Part shown: positions 53,850-62,175 of the stretch, piece after piece
How positions within the stretch are numbered: the first letter of the stretch is position 1
How the letters are laid out: each line of letters begins with the position of its first letter
Source of the DNA: UBA8389 sp942493385
Lineage (GTDB): Bacteria > Bacteroidota > Bacteroidia > Bacteroidales > UBA1402
Assembly: GCA_942493385.1 (NCBI GenBank)
Contig: OW818699.1
Span: 1,178,001 to 1,242,000, forward strand
Direction: 5' to 3'
DNA length: 64,000 bases
Notes under the pieces: generated by a model
Told to the model about the DNA's origin: nothing
The model's database searches: none
Seen by the model: only the letters and a program-made list of their open reading frames with translations
Position numbers and translations under genes: made by a program

Positions 53850-56291
53850 TCAGAATTTATAGCTGTAACTGATGGATGGAATGATGGGGAAGATGGAGGT
53901 CTTGACAAATATCTTTCGCGAATCATACGAATTGGTTGCTGGATTGAACACCAAATCATTGCTGTATGACTGTCGAACAATGAACGGATTCTTCTGGTTG
54001 TAAGCATTATATAGACTGATGTTCCAAGTTCTAACACCATGCTTTTTCTTTTTGTGCCAGTTGAAACCGATGTCCATACGGTGGTAGGCAGGCAATCGAT
54101 AATTGTTTCGCTCACTAACATACTCGGTTGTTGTGTAATTTTGCCAGTCCAGATCGGGGATATCAACTGACTTGTATTGTTGCAATGCCAAGGTTCCACT
54201 GTTTCCGGAATAATAGACCCAAGTGCCTGATAGGTCAAACCGTTCACTGAACTTGTGGTTCATCGTGAAACTGATGTTGTGCCTTCGGTCATATTTGGCA
54301 GGAAATACGTTGCCAAAATTGATTTCCTGTCCGGGTTTGTCAAATTTGCGTTCCGACTTTGACCAGGTGTAAGCCAGCCAACCAGTCGTCTGACCCATCG
54401 TCTTTTGAGCCAGGAATTCTACTCCGTACGACCAACCACGTCCCATATTCACTTTATCTTCCCAACCAGTGGAAGAACCCATGAAGCCGGCCCCATCCTT
54501 ATACTCGATCAAGTTGTCCATGCTTTTATAATAGCTTTCAATGGACAAATCAAGTAGATCGTTCAGGTTGTAAAACAAACCGACCGAATATTGCTTGGAA
54601 TCCATCGGCTGGATTCGTTTGGTGACTGGCACCCATAAATCGGTGGGCAAACTCAAGTTGCTGTTCGACAATAGGTGGATGTATTGACTCATCGACGCAT
54701 AGCCTGCTTTGAAGGACATTTTATCATTTATGAGCAAACGCATGCTGAGTCTGGGTTCAACGGAGTGGTAATATTGACCTTGAACTTGAAACATGGAATA
54801 ATTCATACCGACATTGGCCTTCAAGAATGAGCCTACGCTCAGGTTGTCTTCCGCGAATACATTCACTTCATGTCCACGAACGTTTTTATCACCGAACGTG
54901 GTATCAAGTGATGTCGTGGTTCCCTGAGTTACAGAGAAGTTGAAGACGGAAACACCTGGCCGGAAGGTATGATTCATATAACTGGCTCCAAATTTGATGT
55001 CATGACCAGGCAAAGGCGTATAGTCGAAATCCGTACGAATGGCATAGTCACTGATTCCAGATAAGTAACCAATCCCCATATCTGTACCGACATAATCCGT
55101 TTCGCCTGTAGGCATGGTTTTGTTTTCGTCCCCGATTTTCATGTCGAAACGGTATCGGGTGTAGGAAGCCGTTGTGTTCATGAACAACTTGCTGTTGATG
55201 ATGTGGTTCCATCGAAAGGCTGAAATCAAGTTTCCCCATTTCCAGTCCATGGATATGACGTTGTAGCTTTTTTCACCACCCGATGTGAAGTTGTTCCGAA
55301 TTCCCATATTAATGGCGTCATCTCCAGAATACAAACTCAGGTAAAGCTTGTCGGTATCGGAAATCTTATGAGTGATCTTAGCATTCAAATCATAGAAAAA
55401 ATACCCGGCAGAATAACTATTGCCGTTGTTTTCCTTTTTACCGACATACCACATCACCGGTTTGATGATGAGGTCTCCGTACGTGCGGCGATAGGAGATG
55501 TTGAACGTTGTTTTGTCCTTGATGAGCGGACCTTCCAGATTGAATTTTGACGTAATGATACCAACGCTGTAATTGCCATGAACTTCTTTGACGTTACCAT
55601 CGTTCATTCGGATATCAATGACGGATGAAAGCCGACTGGAGAATCGTGCAGGGAAGTTGCCCTTATATAAGGTGACGCTTTTAAGCGCATCGGCATTGAA
55701 TACAGAAAAGAATCCACCAGCGTGGTTGACGTTGTAAACAGGAACACCATCCAGCAGCAATAGGTTTTCATCTGGTCCGCCACCGCGTACATACATGCCT
55801 GCTGAACCTTCGGTTCCGCCCTGAACGCCAGGCAGCAGTTGCAAAGCTTTCAACACATCGGTTTCTCCGAACAATGCCGGAATGGACTTGATCTGTGAAA
55901 TGGGGACTTCGATGGCACCCATCTGGGCTCCGAGTACGCCAAATTCTTTGCGGCTGGAGCCTCCATAGACAGTTACAGAACCCAACTCGGTGGCTGTTTG
56001 GAGCTTTATATTCAGGGTGGTGTCTTTTGAGAGGCGGAACCGGAAGTTTTGAGTGGTATACCCTACATAGGAACAACGAATTTCCACTTCTCCGGCTGGC
56101 AAGGACAAGGAATAGAAACCATAGACATTGCTTACTCCGCCCTTGCCCGACTTGAAGTCGTAGACGGAACCGTTCAGCAGGGTTTCTCCAGTTGTTTGGT
56201 CAGTTATAAAGCCGCTGATGGTCAGATTAGCGGCGGTTACGGTTTGTAGGCATAAAACGAGAAAAAGAAAAAGTATTATTTTCTTGGACAT
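53850..56291 (-). CDS. TonB-dependent receptor (partner of DUF4249 lipoprotein)
   Basis: 813 residues from the ATG at 56291, 10 bp after the DUF4834 stop; an earlier in-frame ATG at 56318 would overlap that gene. A signal peptide precedes a carboxypeptidase-regulatory-like domain (TISGFITDQTTGETL region, about 20-95), a plug (about 110-230, with ALQLLPGVQGGTEGSAGMYVRGG and LLLDGVPVYN) and a barrel ending in ISYSYKF. It is shorter than SusC proteins and lacks a SusD neighbour. The substrate is unknown. It appears to be carried on the phospholipid synthesis transcript. Confidence 0.93.
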   Translation of the reverse strand: MSKKIILFLFLVLCLQTVTAANLTISGFITDQTTGETLLNGSVYDFKSGKGGVSNVYGFYSLSLPAGEVEIRCSYVGYTTQNFRFRLSKDTTLNIKLQTATELGSVTVYGGSSRKEFGVLGAQMGAIEVPISQIKSIPALFGETDVLKALQLLPGVQGGTEGSAGMYVRGGGPDENLLLLDGVPVYNVNHAGGFFSVFNADALKSVTLYKGNFPARFSSRLSSVIDIRMNDGNVKEVHGNYSVGIITSKFNLEGPLIKDKTTFNISYRRTYGDLIIKPVMWYVGKKENNGNSYSAGYFFYDLNAKITHKISDTDKLYLSLYSGDDAINMGIRNNFTSGGEKSYNVISMDWKWGNLISAFRWNHIINSKLFMNTTASYTRYRFDMKIGDENKTMPTGETDYVGTDMGIGYLSGISDYAIRTDFDYTPLPGHDIKFGASYMNHTFRPGVSVFNFSVTQGTTTSLDTTFGDKNVRGHEVNVFAEDNLSVGSFLKANVGMNYSMFQVQGQYYHSVEPRLSMRLLINDKMSFKAGYASMSQYIHLLSNSNLSLPTDLWVPVTKRIQPMDSKQYSVGLFYNLNDLLDLSIESYYKSMDNLIEYKDGAGFMGSSTGWEDKVNMGRGWSYGVEFLAQKTMGQTTGWLAYTWSKSERKFDKPGQEINFGNVFPAKYDRRHNISFTMNHKFSERFDLSGTWVYYSGNSGTLALQQYKSVDIPDLDWQNYTTTEYVSERNNYRLPAYHRMDIGFNWHKKKKHGVRTWNISLYNAYNQKNPFIVRQSYSNDLVFNPATNSYDSRKIFVKTSIFPIIPSISYSYKF

Positions 56292-56301
56292 GCGGACGGT
56301 T

Positions 56302-56505
56302 TTATTCAATTTCTTCATAATCGACATAGTCCCCCTTGTCCTTCGAAATCTTTTTCTTTTTCGCTGGATTGTTTGGTGATTTGTCGGTGTGAGCGTCTTC
56401 CGCATTGGCTGCCTTCCTGATTTTGTTAACCAGGAAACGGGTAGTCATCGAGAAAGCGAGGCGAAAGATAATGATAAAAAATAGTAAACCTAATATGAAT
56501 TTCAT
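56302..56505 (-). CDS. DUF4834 family small membrane protein
   Basis: 67 residues: one N-terminal membrane helix (about 2-20), a basic middle part and an acidic tail ending in DYVDYEEIE. This layout matches DUF4834, a Bacteroidota family that I recall near pssA. Its start directly follows the pssA stop and its stop is 10 bp before the TonB receptor. Function unknown. Confidence 0.82.
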   Translation of the reverse strand: MKFILGLLFFIIIFRLAFSMTTRFLVNKIRKAANAEDAHTDKSPNNPAKKKKISKDKGDYVDYEEIE

Positions 56506-57219
56506 CTATATTGATTTTATTCTCCTTTTTTTAATAAATCCAAAATTTAGGATAGAGAGCAGAATGTACCAGACAACGCAGGCAGAAATGCCGTTTAGGT
56601 TCAGTAAGGCGAGTAAGATGATGCAGCCCATCAGGAAATAATATCGCAGTCGATTTCCTTTCCAGTGGTAATTGTTGAATTTCAGAGCAAACATGGGTAT
56701 TTCAAGCACCAGTAGGGCAGAGAAAATCAGGATTCCGATTACTAGAATGATGGGGTCGAAGTTGTAGTTCAGAAAAAAGTTGAAGGAACTTCCGATGCCG
56801 AATGCCCAGAACAAGGCATTGGCAGGTGTGGGAAGACCGAGGAACGAACTGGATTGGCGCTCATCTAGGTTGAACTTGGCTAGGCGAAGGGCAGAAAAAA
56901 CGGGAATCAAAAAGCCGAACCATGCCAGCCAAGTCGGGCTACCCATGTTCATGGCTTGGGAGGCGATGAAGCTGTAGGCCATCACTCCGGGGGCGACGCC
57001 GAAACTTACAACGTCGGCTAGGGAGTCGAGCTCCTTGCCCATAGCTGAATACGCTTTCAGAAGGCGGGCGGCGAAGCCATCCAGAAAATCAAACACGGCC
57101 GCCAGGGCGATGAAAAGTGCTGCCGTAAGGTATGCTTCATGGAAGGCATAGACGATGGCGATGCACCCAGATAACAGATTCAAACTGGTGATCGCATTGG
57201 GAATGTTCTTGCGTATCAT
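56506..57219 (-). CDS. pssA: CDP-diacylglycerol--serine O-phosphatidyltransferase
   Basis: 237 residues with about seven membrane helices. The CDP-alcohol phosphatidyltransferase signature D47-G-x2-A-R-x8-G-x3-D-x3-D is visible from DFLDGFAARLLK to GKELDSLAD (D47, D65, D69). The enzyme makes phosphatidylserine, the substrate of the psd product encoded 11 bp upstream. The next gene starts on the following base. Confidence 0.95.
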   Translation of the reverse strand: MIRKNIPNAITSLNLLSGCIAIVYAFHEAYLTAALFIALAAVFDFLDGFAARLLKAYSAMGKELDSLADVVSFGVAPGVMAYSFIASQAMNMGSPTWLAWFGFLIPVFSALRLAKFNLDERQSSSFLGLPTPANALFWAFGIGSSFNFFLNYNFDPIILVIGILIFSALLVLEIPMFALKFNNYHWKGNRLRYYFLMGCIILLALLNLNGISACVVWYILLSILNFGFIKKRRIKSI

Positions 57220-57230
57220 TGGAATTGGTA

Positions 57231-57926
57231 TTATTCCGCCGCCGGTTTTACTTTCCAGCGAGCGATGATGGTTTTATTGCCGGTAGTCTTATCGCCAGGC
57301 TTCACCAGTATTTCCACGTCTTCCTGCGGCAAATAGACATCCACGCGGGAGCCAAATTTGATGAAACCGAGGTGTTCGTTGAGGTGTGCCTTTTTATTGG
57401 TGTAGGCGTAGGTGACGATGCGGCGTGCGAGGGCGCCTGCCACCTGACGGATCAGGACGGTTTTGCCGGATTGGGTGGATTCGAGCAACACCGTGGAACG
57501 TTCATTTTCTATGCTGGATTTGGGCAGGTAAGCGGCCATGAAATTGCCGTTTTGGTGGCTGTAATGCAGCACCCTGCCCTCAAATGGATACCAATTCGCG
57601 TGTACGTTGAAAATGGACATGAAGATGGAGAGCTGAATGCGTTCTTCATTCAGTAAACCTCCTTCAAAAGTCTTCTCAACCACCACTACTTTGCCGTCAG
57701 CAGGTGCCACAATATCCAGTGGGCCAGCTTTGCTGACTCGGCGCGGACTTCTGAAAAAGTTGGTAAAAAATAAAAAAAGTACGGTTGTAATAACGAAAAA
57801 TGGCATGAAGAAAAAATGTCCGAACAGTATCCAGACAAAGCCATTAAGTAGTACAAGAATAAAGAACAACCCGAGAAGAATCTTGCGACCTTCCTTATGT
57901 ATGGTCATTCCCAGCGTTCTTTTCAT
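57231..57926 (-). CDS. psd: Phosphatidylserine decarboxylase proenzyme (short, archaetidylserine type)
   Basis: 231 residues from the ATG at 57926; a second ATG at 57908 is possible. Two membrane segments (about 15-58) precede the catalytic part with VAPADGKVV, NVHANWYPFEG and the self-cleavage site KFG192-S193-RVDV, which generates the pyruvoyl cofactor. The enzyme forms phosphatidylethanolamine. A full promoter match lies 28 bp upstream. It is the first gene of the psd-pssA-DUF4834-receptor-DUF4249 run. Confidence 0.95.
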   Translation of the reverse strand: MKRTLGMTIHKEGRKILLGLFFILVLLNGFVWILFGHFFFMPFFVITTVLFLFFTNFFRSPRRVSKAGPLDIVAPADGKVVVVEKTFEGGLLNEERIQLSIFMSIFNVHANWYPFEGRVLHYSHQNGNFMAAYLPKSSIENERSTVLLESTQSGKTVLIRQVAGALARRIVTYAYTNKKAHLNEHLGFIKFGSRVDVYLPQEDVEILVKPGDKTTGNKTIIARWKVKPAAE

Positions 57927-57953
57927 TCCTGTTTGTTTACGGTGTTAACGCTG

Positions 57954-57985
57954 CAAAAGTACGTCATAATCGGGATACGTCCAAA
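57954..57985 (-). promoter_or_regulatory. Predicted promoter of the psd operon
   Basis: On the minus strand TTTG (57982-57985), 20 nt and TACTTTTG (57954-57961) match the consensus fully, giving a short leader before psd. A plus-strand TATTTTTG box at 57990-57997 next to it may serve dnaE. Confidence 0.72.
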
Positions 57986-58093
57986 TTTATATTTTTGAAG
58001 GCCTGTTGATAAGTTTTAATTTAACCGCTTGCCTCGTAACCGAATTCGAGGTATCTTTAAAACCTGTTTTTTTCCTAATTTTTGCCCCTGAAT

Positions 58094-61000
58094 ATGAACC
58101 CATTCGTCCATCTGCACGTCCATTCCCAGTATTCCATCCTTGACGGACAGGCATCCATCGCCGGTTTGGTGGACAAGGCCCATCACGACGGTATGAAAGC
58201 CATCGCCCTGACCGACCACGGTTGCATGTTCGGGATCAAGGAATTCTTCAATTATGTTTCCAAGAAAAACAAGGGCAAGTCAGAGGAGGACATGATCAAA
58301 CCCATCATCGGTTGTGAGGTGTATGTTGCCAGGAATGGTCAGCACAACCAACGAAAGGAGGTCAAAGAAGATGCACGTGGATGGCACCTTATTCTTTTGG
58401 CTAAGAATTATCAGGGCTACAAGAATCTGATGAAGATTGTTTCCAAGGCTTGGACCGAAGGGTATTATTATGTGCCGCGAACGGATCACGAGCAACTTGA
58501 GAAATACCACGAAGGCATCATAGCGCTGTCGGCATGTCTTGGCGGTGAAGTGCCTCGATATGTCGGTGACGGTAGGTTGGACGAAGCCGAAAAGTCGGTT
58601 CAGTTTTACCAGCGGGTTTTTGGTGAGGACTTCTACTTGGAATTGCAACGCCACAAACCGACCGTGCCCAACGCATCGCAGGACACCTATCCCAAACAGA
58701 TGGAAGTGAACGTCCACTTGGTGGAATTGGCTCGGAAATACGGAGTCAAACTGGTGGCTACCAACGACGTGCATTTTGTCGAGGAGGAGCATTCAGAAGC
58801 GCATCACCGGTTAGTATGCCTCAATACTGGTCGGGATCTGGACGATCCCAGCAACATGGCCTATACAAAACAAGAGTTTTTCAAGACGCAGGAAGAAATG
58901 AACGATGTGTTCGGTGATATTCCAGAAGCGCTTGCCAATTCCCTCGAAATTGCTGAGAAGGTGGAGTATTATTCCATCAACCACGATGCCATCATGCCGA
59001 ATTTCCCCAGACCCGAAGGCTATGATAGCGACGATGAATATCTGAAATTTCTTACCTATAAAGGTGCGGAACGGTTTTATCCCGAAATGACGGATGAAGT
59101 TCGAGAGCGGATTGATTTTGAACTGGGCGTCATTCTAGACATGGAATTCTCGGGTTATTTTCTTATTGTTCAGGATTTTACAACAGCTGCTCGTAATATG
59201 GGGGTTTCAGTAGGGCCGGGTCGAGGGTCGGCAGCCGGTTCAGCCGTGGCATATTGCTTGGGCATTACACAGGTGGATCCCATTAAATACGATTTACTGT
59301 TCGAACGTTTTCTAAATCCGGACCGCAAATCCATGCCCGATATTGACATCGACTTCGACGACGACGGTCGTGGTCAGGTCTTGCGCTGGGTAGAAGACCG
59401 TTACGGCAAGGACAAAGTGGCTCACATCATCACCTACGGCACCATGGCTGCCAAATCGGCCATCAAGGATGTGGCTCGTGTTCAACGCCTTCCATTGGCT
59501 GAATCCGAACGTCTGGCCAAACTGATTCCTGACAAGATTCCCGATGTCAAGAAAGTGAACCTGAAAAGTGCCATCGCCTTTGTCCCAGAATTAAAAGCCG
59601 CTGCTGAATCCACCAACCAGAACCTGCGGGACACCATGAAGTACGCCCAGTTGCTGGAAGGCAATGTGCGCAACATCGGCGTGCATGCTTGCGGGGTAAT
59701 CATCGGCAGGGACGACATTTCAGACTGGGTGCCCATCAGCACCGCCGACGACAAGGAAACCGGAGAAAAACTGTTGGTAACACAATACGAAGGCTCAGTC
59801 ATCGAGGAAACCGGATTGATCAAGATGGACTTCCTGGGGCTGAAGACCCTTTCCATCATCAAGGATGCCATCGAAAACATTCGCCTTTCCAAAGGCATCC
59901 TCATCGATATCGACACCATTTCACTCGAGGATGCTACGACCTACGAATTGTATTCCTCTGGGAATACGGTGGGCACGTTTCAGTTTGAATCGACTGGCAT
60001 GCAGAAATACTTGCGAGAGCTGGAACCGACCAAATTCGATGACCTCATTGCCATGAATGCACTGTATAGACCAGGACCCATGGATTACATTCCTTCCTTC
60101 ATTGCCCGTAAACACGGACGGGAGAAGATCGAATACGACATTCCGGTGATGGAGCGTTACCTCAAGGATACTTATGGCATCACGGTCTATCAGGAACAGG
60201 TGATGTTACTTTCCCGTTTGCTGGCCAATTTCTCGCGCGGCGACTCGGATGAGCTCCGCAAAGCAATGGGTAAGAAGATCATCGAAAAGCTGAATGCCTT
60301 GAAACCGCAGTTCATCGCTGGTGGAAAAAGCAACGGGCACGATCCGAAAACACTGGAAAAAATTTGGTGTGACTGGGAAAAATTCGCTTCCTACGCCTTT
60401 AACAAATCGCATGCCACCTGCTATTCCTTGGTTGCCTATCAAACAGCCTGGCTAAAAGCCAATTATCCGGCTGAGTACATGGCTGCCGTGCTTTCGCGAA
60501 GCATCAGCAACATTACCGACATCACCAAGTTCATGGACGAATGCCGATCCATGGGCATTCAGGTGTTGGGACCTGACGTGAACGAGTCAAACATGAAGTT
60601 CACAGTCAACAAGGAAGGCAACATCCGTTTTGGACTGGGCGCCATCAAGGGTGTGGGCGAAAATGCCGTTCAAGCCCTACTGGATGAACGCTCCAAAGCA
60701 GGGCCCTACAAAGATCTGTATGATTTTTTGGAACGTGTGAACTTGAACGCCTGCAACAAGAAAAGCGTGGAGTCCATGGCTTTGGCCGGCAGTTTTGATG
60801 CTTTCGGACAGCTTTCGCGCGAACAGTTCGTGGTTGAGAACACCAAAGGGGAACCTTTCCTCGATGTTTTGATTCGTTGGGGCATCAAGGTTCAGATGGA
60901 CAAAGCTTCCATCAGCAATTCCTTGTTCGGTGGAGAGAACACGGTGATGGTGGCCAAACCTGAACCACCCAAAGTGGATCCTTGGCCCGATTTGATGCGG

Positions 61001-61639
61001 CTGAACAAGGAAAAGGAACTGGTGGGCATGTACCTTTCCTCGCATCCGCTGGACGGTTACTCCGTACTTATTAACTATGTGTGCAACACCACGATGGACG
61101 ATATCAAGCAAGGCAACTTGGTTACCAACAAGGAACTGGTTTTCGGGGGTATCGTCACCGACATTCGCGAACGGATGAACAAGAAAAACGAGCAGTTCGC
61201 CTTTGTAACCATCGAGGATTACTCAGGAGCCTCCGAGATTCCATTCTGGCCCAAGGAATATGTGGATTTTGGCAAATACTTGCGTCCATCCATGTTCCTG
61301 ATGATCAAGGGCAGGTTCGGTCCGAAAAGCTGGAGACCCGATGAATTTGAACTGAAGGTGAATCACATTTCGCTCTTGTCCGAAGTCATGGATACGGCCA
61401 TAGAAAAAATCAATCTGTCCATTCCATTATCGGTACTGAGCAAAACATTTGTGGAAGATTTATTCGATGAAGTCCGTAAGCATCCGGGCAAAGCTACGCT
61501 ATCTATCACTGTGACAGATTACGACATGGAACCGCCACTACGGCTGGATCTTTTTTCAAGGTCGTATCAGGTGCATCCGAACAAAGAATTCATCCGATAT
61601 TTGGAGGAAATGGATTCGGTCGACCTGAAAATTAATTAA
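58094..61639 (+). CDS. dnaE: DNA polymerase III alpha subunit
   Basis: 1181 residues from the ATG at 58094 (an in-frame TTG at 58082 is rejected). The PHP domain opens with HLHVHSQYSILDG; the polymerase core has the catalytic PDIDIDFDDDGR (D416, D418) and a GPGRGSAAGS block. Then come the palm, fingers and tandem helix-hairpin-helix (FGLGAIKGVGENAV) and an OB fold (ELVFGGIVTDIRERMNKK). It is the replicative polymerase. Trx follows 80 bp later with its own promoter. Confidence 0.98.
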   Translation: MNPFVHLHVHSQYSILDGQASIAGLVDKAHHDGMKAIALTDHGCMFGIKEFFNYVSKKNKGKSEEDMIKPIIGCEVYVARNGQHNQRKEVKEDARGWHLILLAKNYQGYKNLMKIVSKAWTEGYYYVPRTDHEQLEKYHEGIIALSACLGGEVPRYVGDGRLDEAEKSVQFYQRVFGEDFYLELQRHKPTVPNASQDTYPKQMEVNVHLVELARKYGVKLVATNDVHFVEEEHSEAHHRLVCLNTGRDLDDPSNMAYTKQEFFKTQEEMNDVFGDIPEALANSLEIAEKVEYYSINHDAIMPNFPRPEGYDSDDEYLKFLTYKGAERFYPEMTDEVRERIDFELGVILDMEFSGYFLIVQDFTTAARNMGVSVGPGRGSAAGSAVAYCLGITQVDPIKYDLLFERFLNPDRKSMPDIDIDFDDDGRGQVLRWVEDRYGKDKVAHIITYGTMAAKSAIKDVARVQRLPLAESERLAKLIPDKIPDVKKVNLKSAIAFVPELKAAAESTNQNLRDTMKYAQLLEGNVRNIGVHACGVIIGRDDISDWVPISTADDKETGEKLLVTQYEGSVIEETGLIKMDFLGLKTLSIIKDAIENIRLSKGILIDIDTISLEDATTYELYSSGNTVGTFQFESTGMQKYLRELEPTKFDDLIAMNALYRPGPMDYIPSFIARKHGREKIEYDIPVMERYLKDTYGITVYQEQVMLLSRLLANFSRGDSDELRKAMGKKIIEKLNALKPQFIAGGKSNGHDPKTLEKIWCDWEKFASYAFNKSHATCYSLVAYQTAWLKANYPAEYMAAVLSRSISNITDITKFMDECRSMGIQVLGPDVNESNMKFTVNKEGNIRFGLGAIKGVGENAVQALLDERSKAGPYKDLYDFLERVNLNACNKKSVESMALAGSFDAFGQLSREQFVVENTKGEPFLDVLIRWGIKVQMDKASISNSLFGGENTVMVAKPEPPKVDPWPDLMRLNKEKELVGMYLSSHPLDGYSVLINYVCNTTMDDIKQGNLVTNKELVFGGIVTDIRERMNKKNEQFAFVTIEDYSGASEIPFWPKEYVDFGKYLRPSMFLMIKGRFGPKSWRPDEFELKVNHISLLSEVMDTAIEKINLSIPLSVLSKTFVEDLFDEVRKHPGKATLSITVTDYDMEPPLRLDLFSRSYQVHPNKEFIRYLEEMDSVDLKIN

Positions 61640-61645
61640 CATCTG

Positions 61646-61678
61646 TTTGAAAAAACGTCTTTGTTTTTTGTACCTTTG
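61646..61678 (+). promoter_or_regulatory. Predicted trxA promoter
   Basis: TTTG (61646-61649), 21 nt and TACCTTTG (61671-61678) match the Bacteroides consensus, about 40 bp before the trxA ATG. Confidence 0.7.
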
Positions 61679-61719
61679 TCCCTGCTTAACAAAGAATTTT
61701 ACAATAAACGTATTATACT

Positions 61720-62034
61720 ATGGCTTTAGTAATTACAGATTCGAATTTTGACGAACTATTGAAATCCGGAAAACCCCTTGTGGTGGACTTTTGGGCTGAA
61801 TGGTGCGGCCCTTGCAAAATGATTGGCCCCATCGTAGAAGACCTTTCTCACGAATACGAAGGTAAAGTGACCATCGGTAAACTTGATGTGGACGAGAACA
61901 ACGATGTCACCACCCGATATGGTATCCGCAACATACCGACCATCTTGTTTTTTAAGGACGGCGTGCAAGTGGACAAGCAAGTCGGTGCCACCCAAAAAAG
62001 TGTTATGGTACAGAAAATCGAAGCATTGCTCTAA
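61720..62034 (+). CDS. trxA: Thioredoxin
   Basis: 104 residues, normal thioredoxin length without a signal peptide, so cytoplasmic. The redox motif is W-C29-G-P-C32 in WAEWCGPCKM, followed by the cis-Pro region IRNIPTILFF. It reduces disulfides in cytoplasmic proteins with thioredoxin reductase. It has its own promoter and an intrinsic terminator. Confidence 0.97.
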   Translation: MALVITDSNFDELLKSGKPLVVDFWAEWCGPCKMIGPIVEDLSHEYEGKVTIGKLDVDENNDVTTRYGIRNIPTILFFKDGVQVDKQVGATQKSVMVQKIEALL

Positions 62035-62057
62035 TTTTTTGCCCTTCTCAAAGACTT

Positions 62058-62103
62058 AATTGAGGCTGTTTCCATTATTTTGGAGACAGCCTCAATTTTT
62101 TAA
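62058..62103 (+). terminator. Intrinsic terminator after trxA
   Basis: A 16-bp stem (62058-62073 with 62082-62097, one mismatch or G-U pair) with an 8-nt loop and a T-tract. Confidence 0.92.
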
Positions 62104-62175
62104 CAGAATTAATATACGGGGATGAAGTTTTTATATTAATTTTATGTTTTGATTCAATATCATAAATGAAGAACT

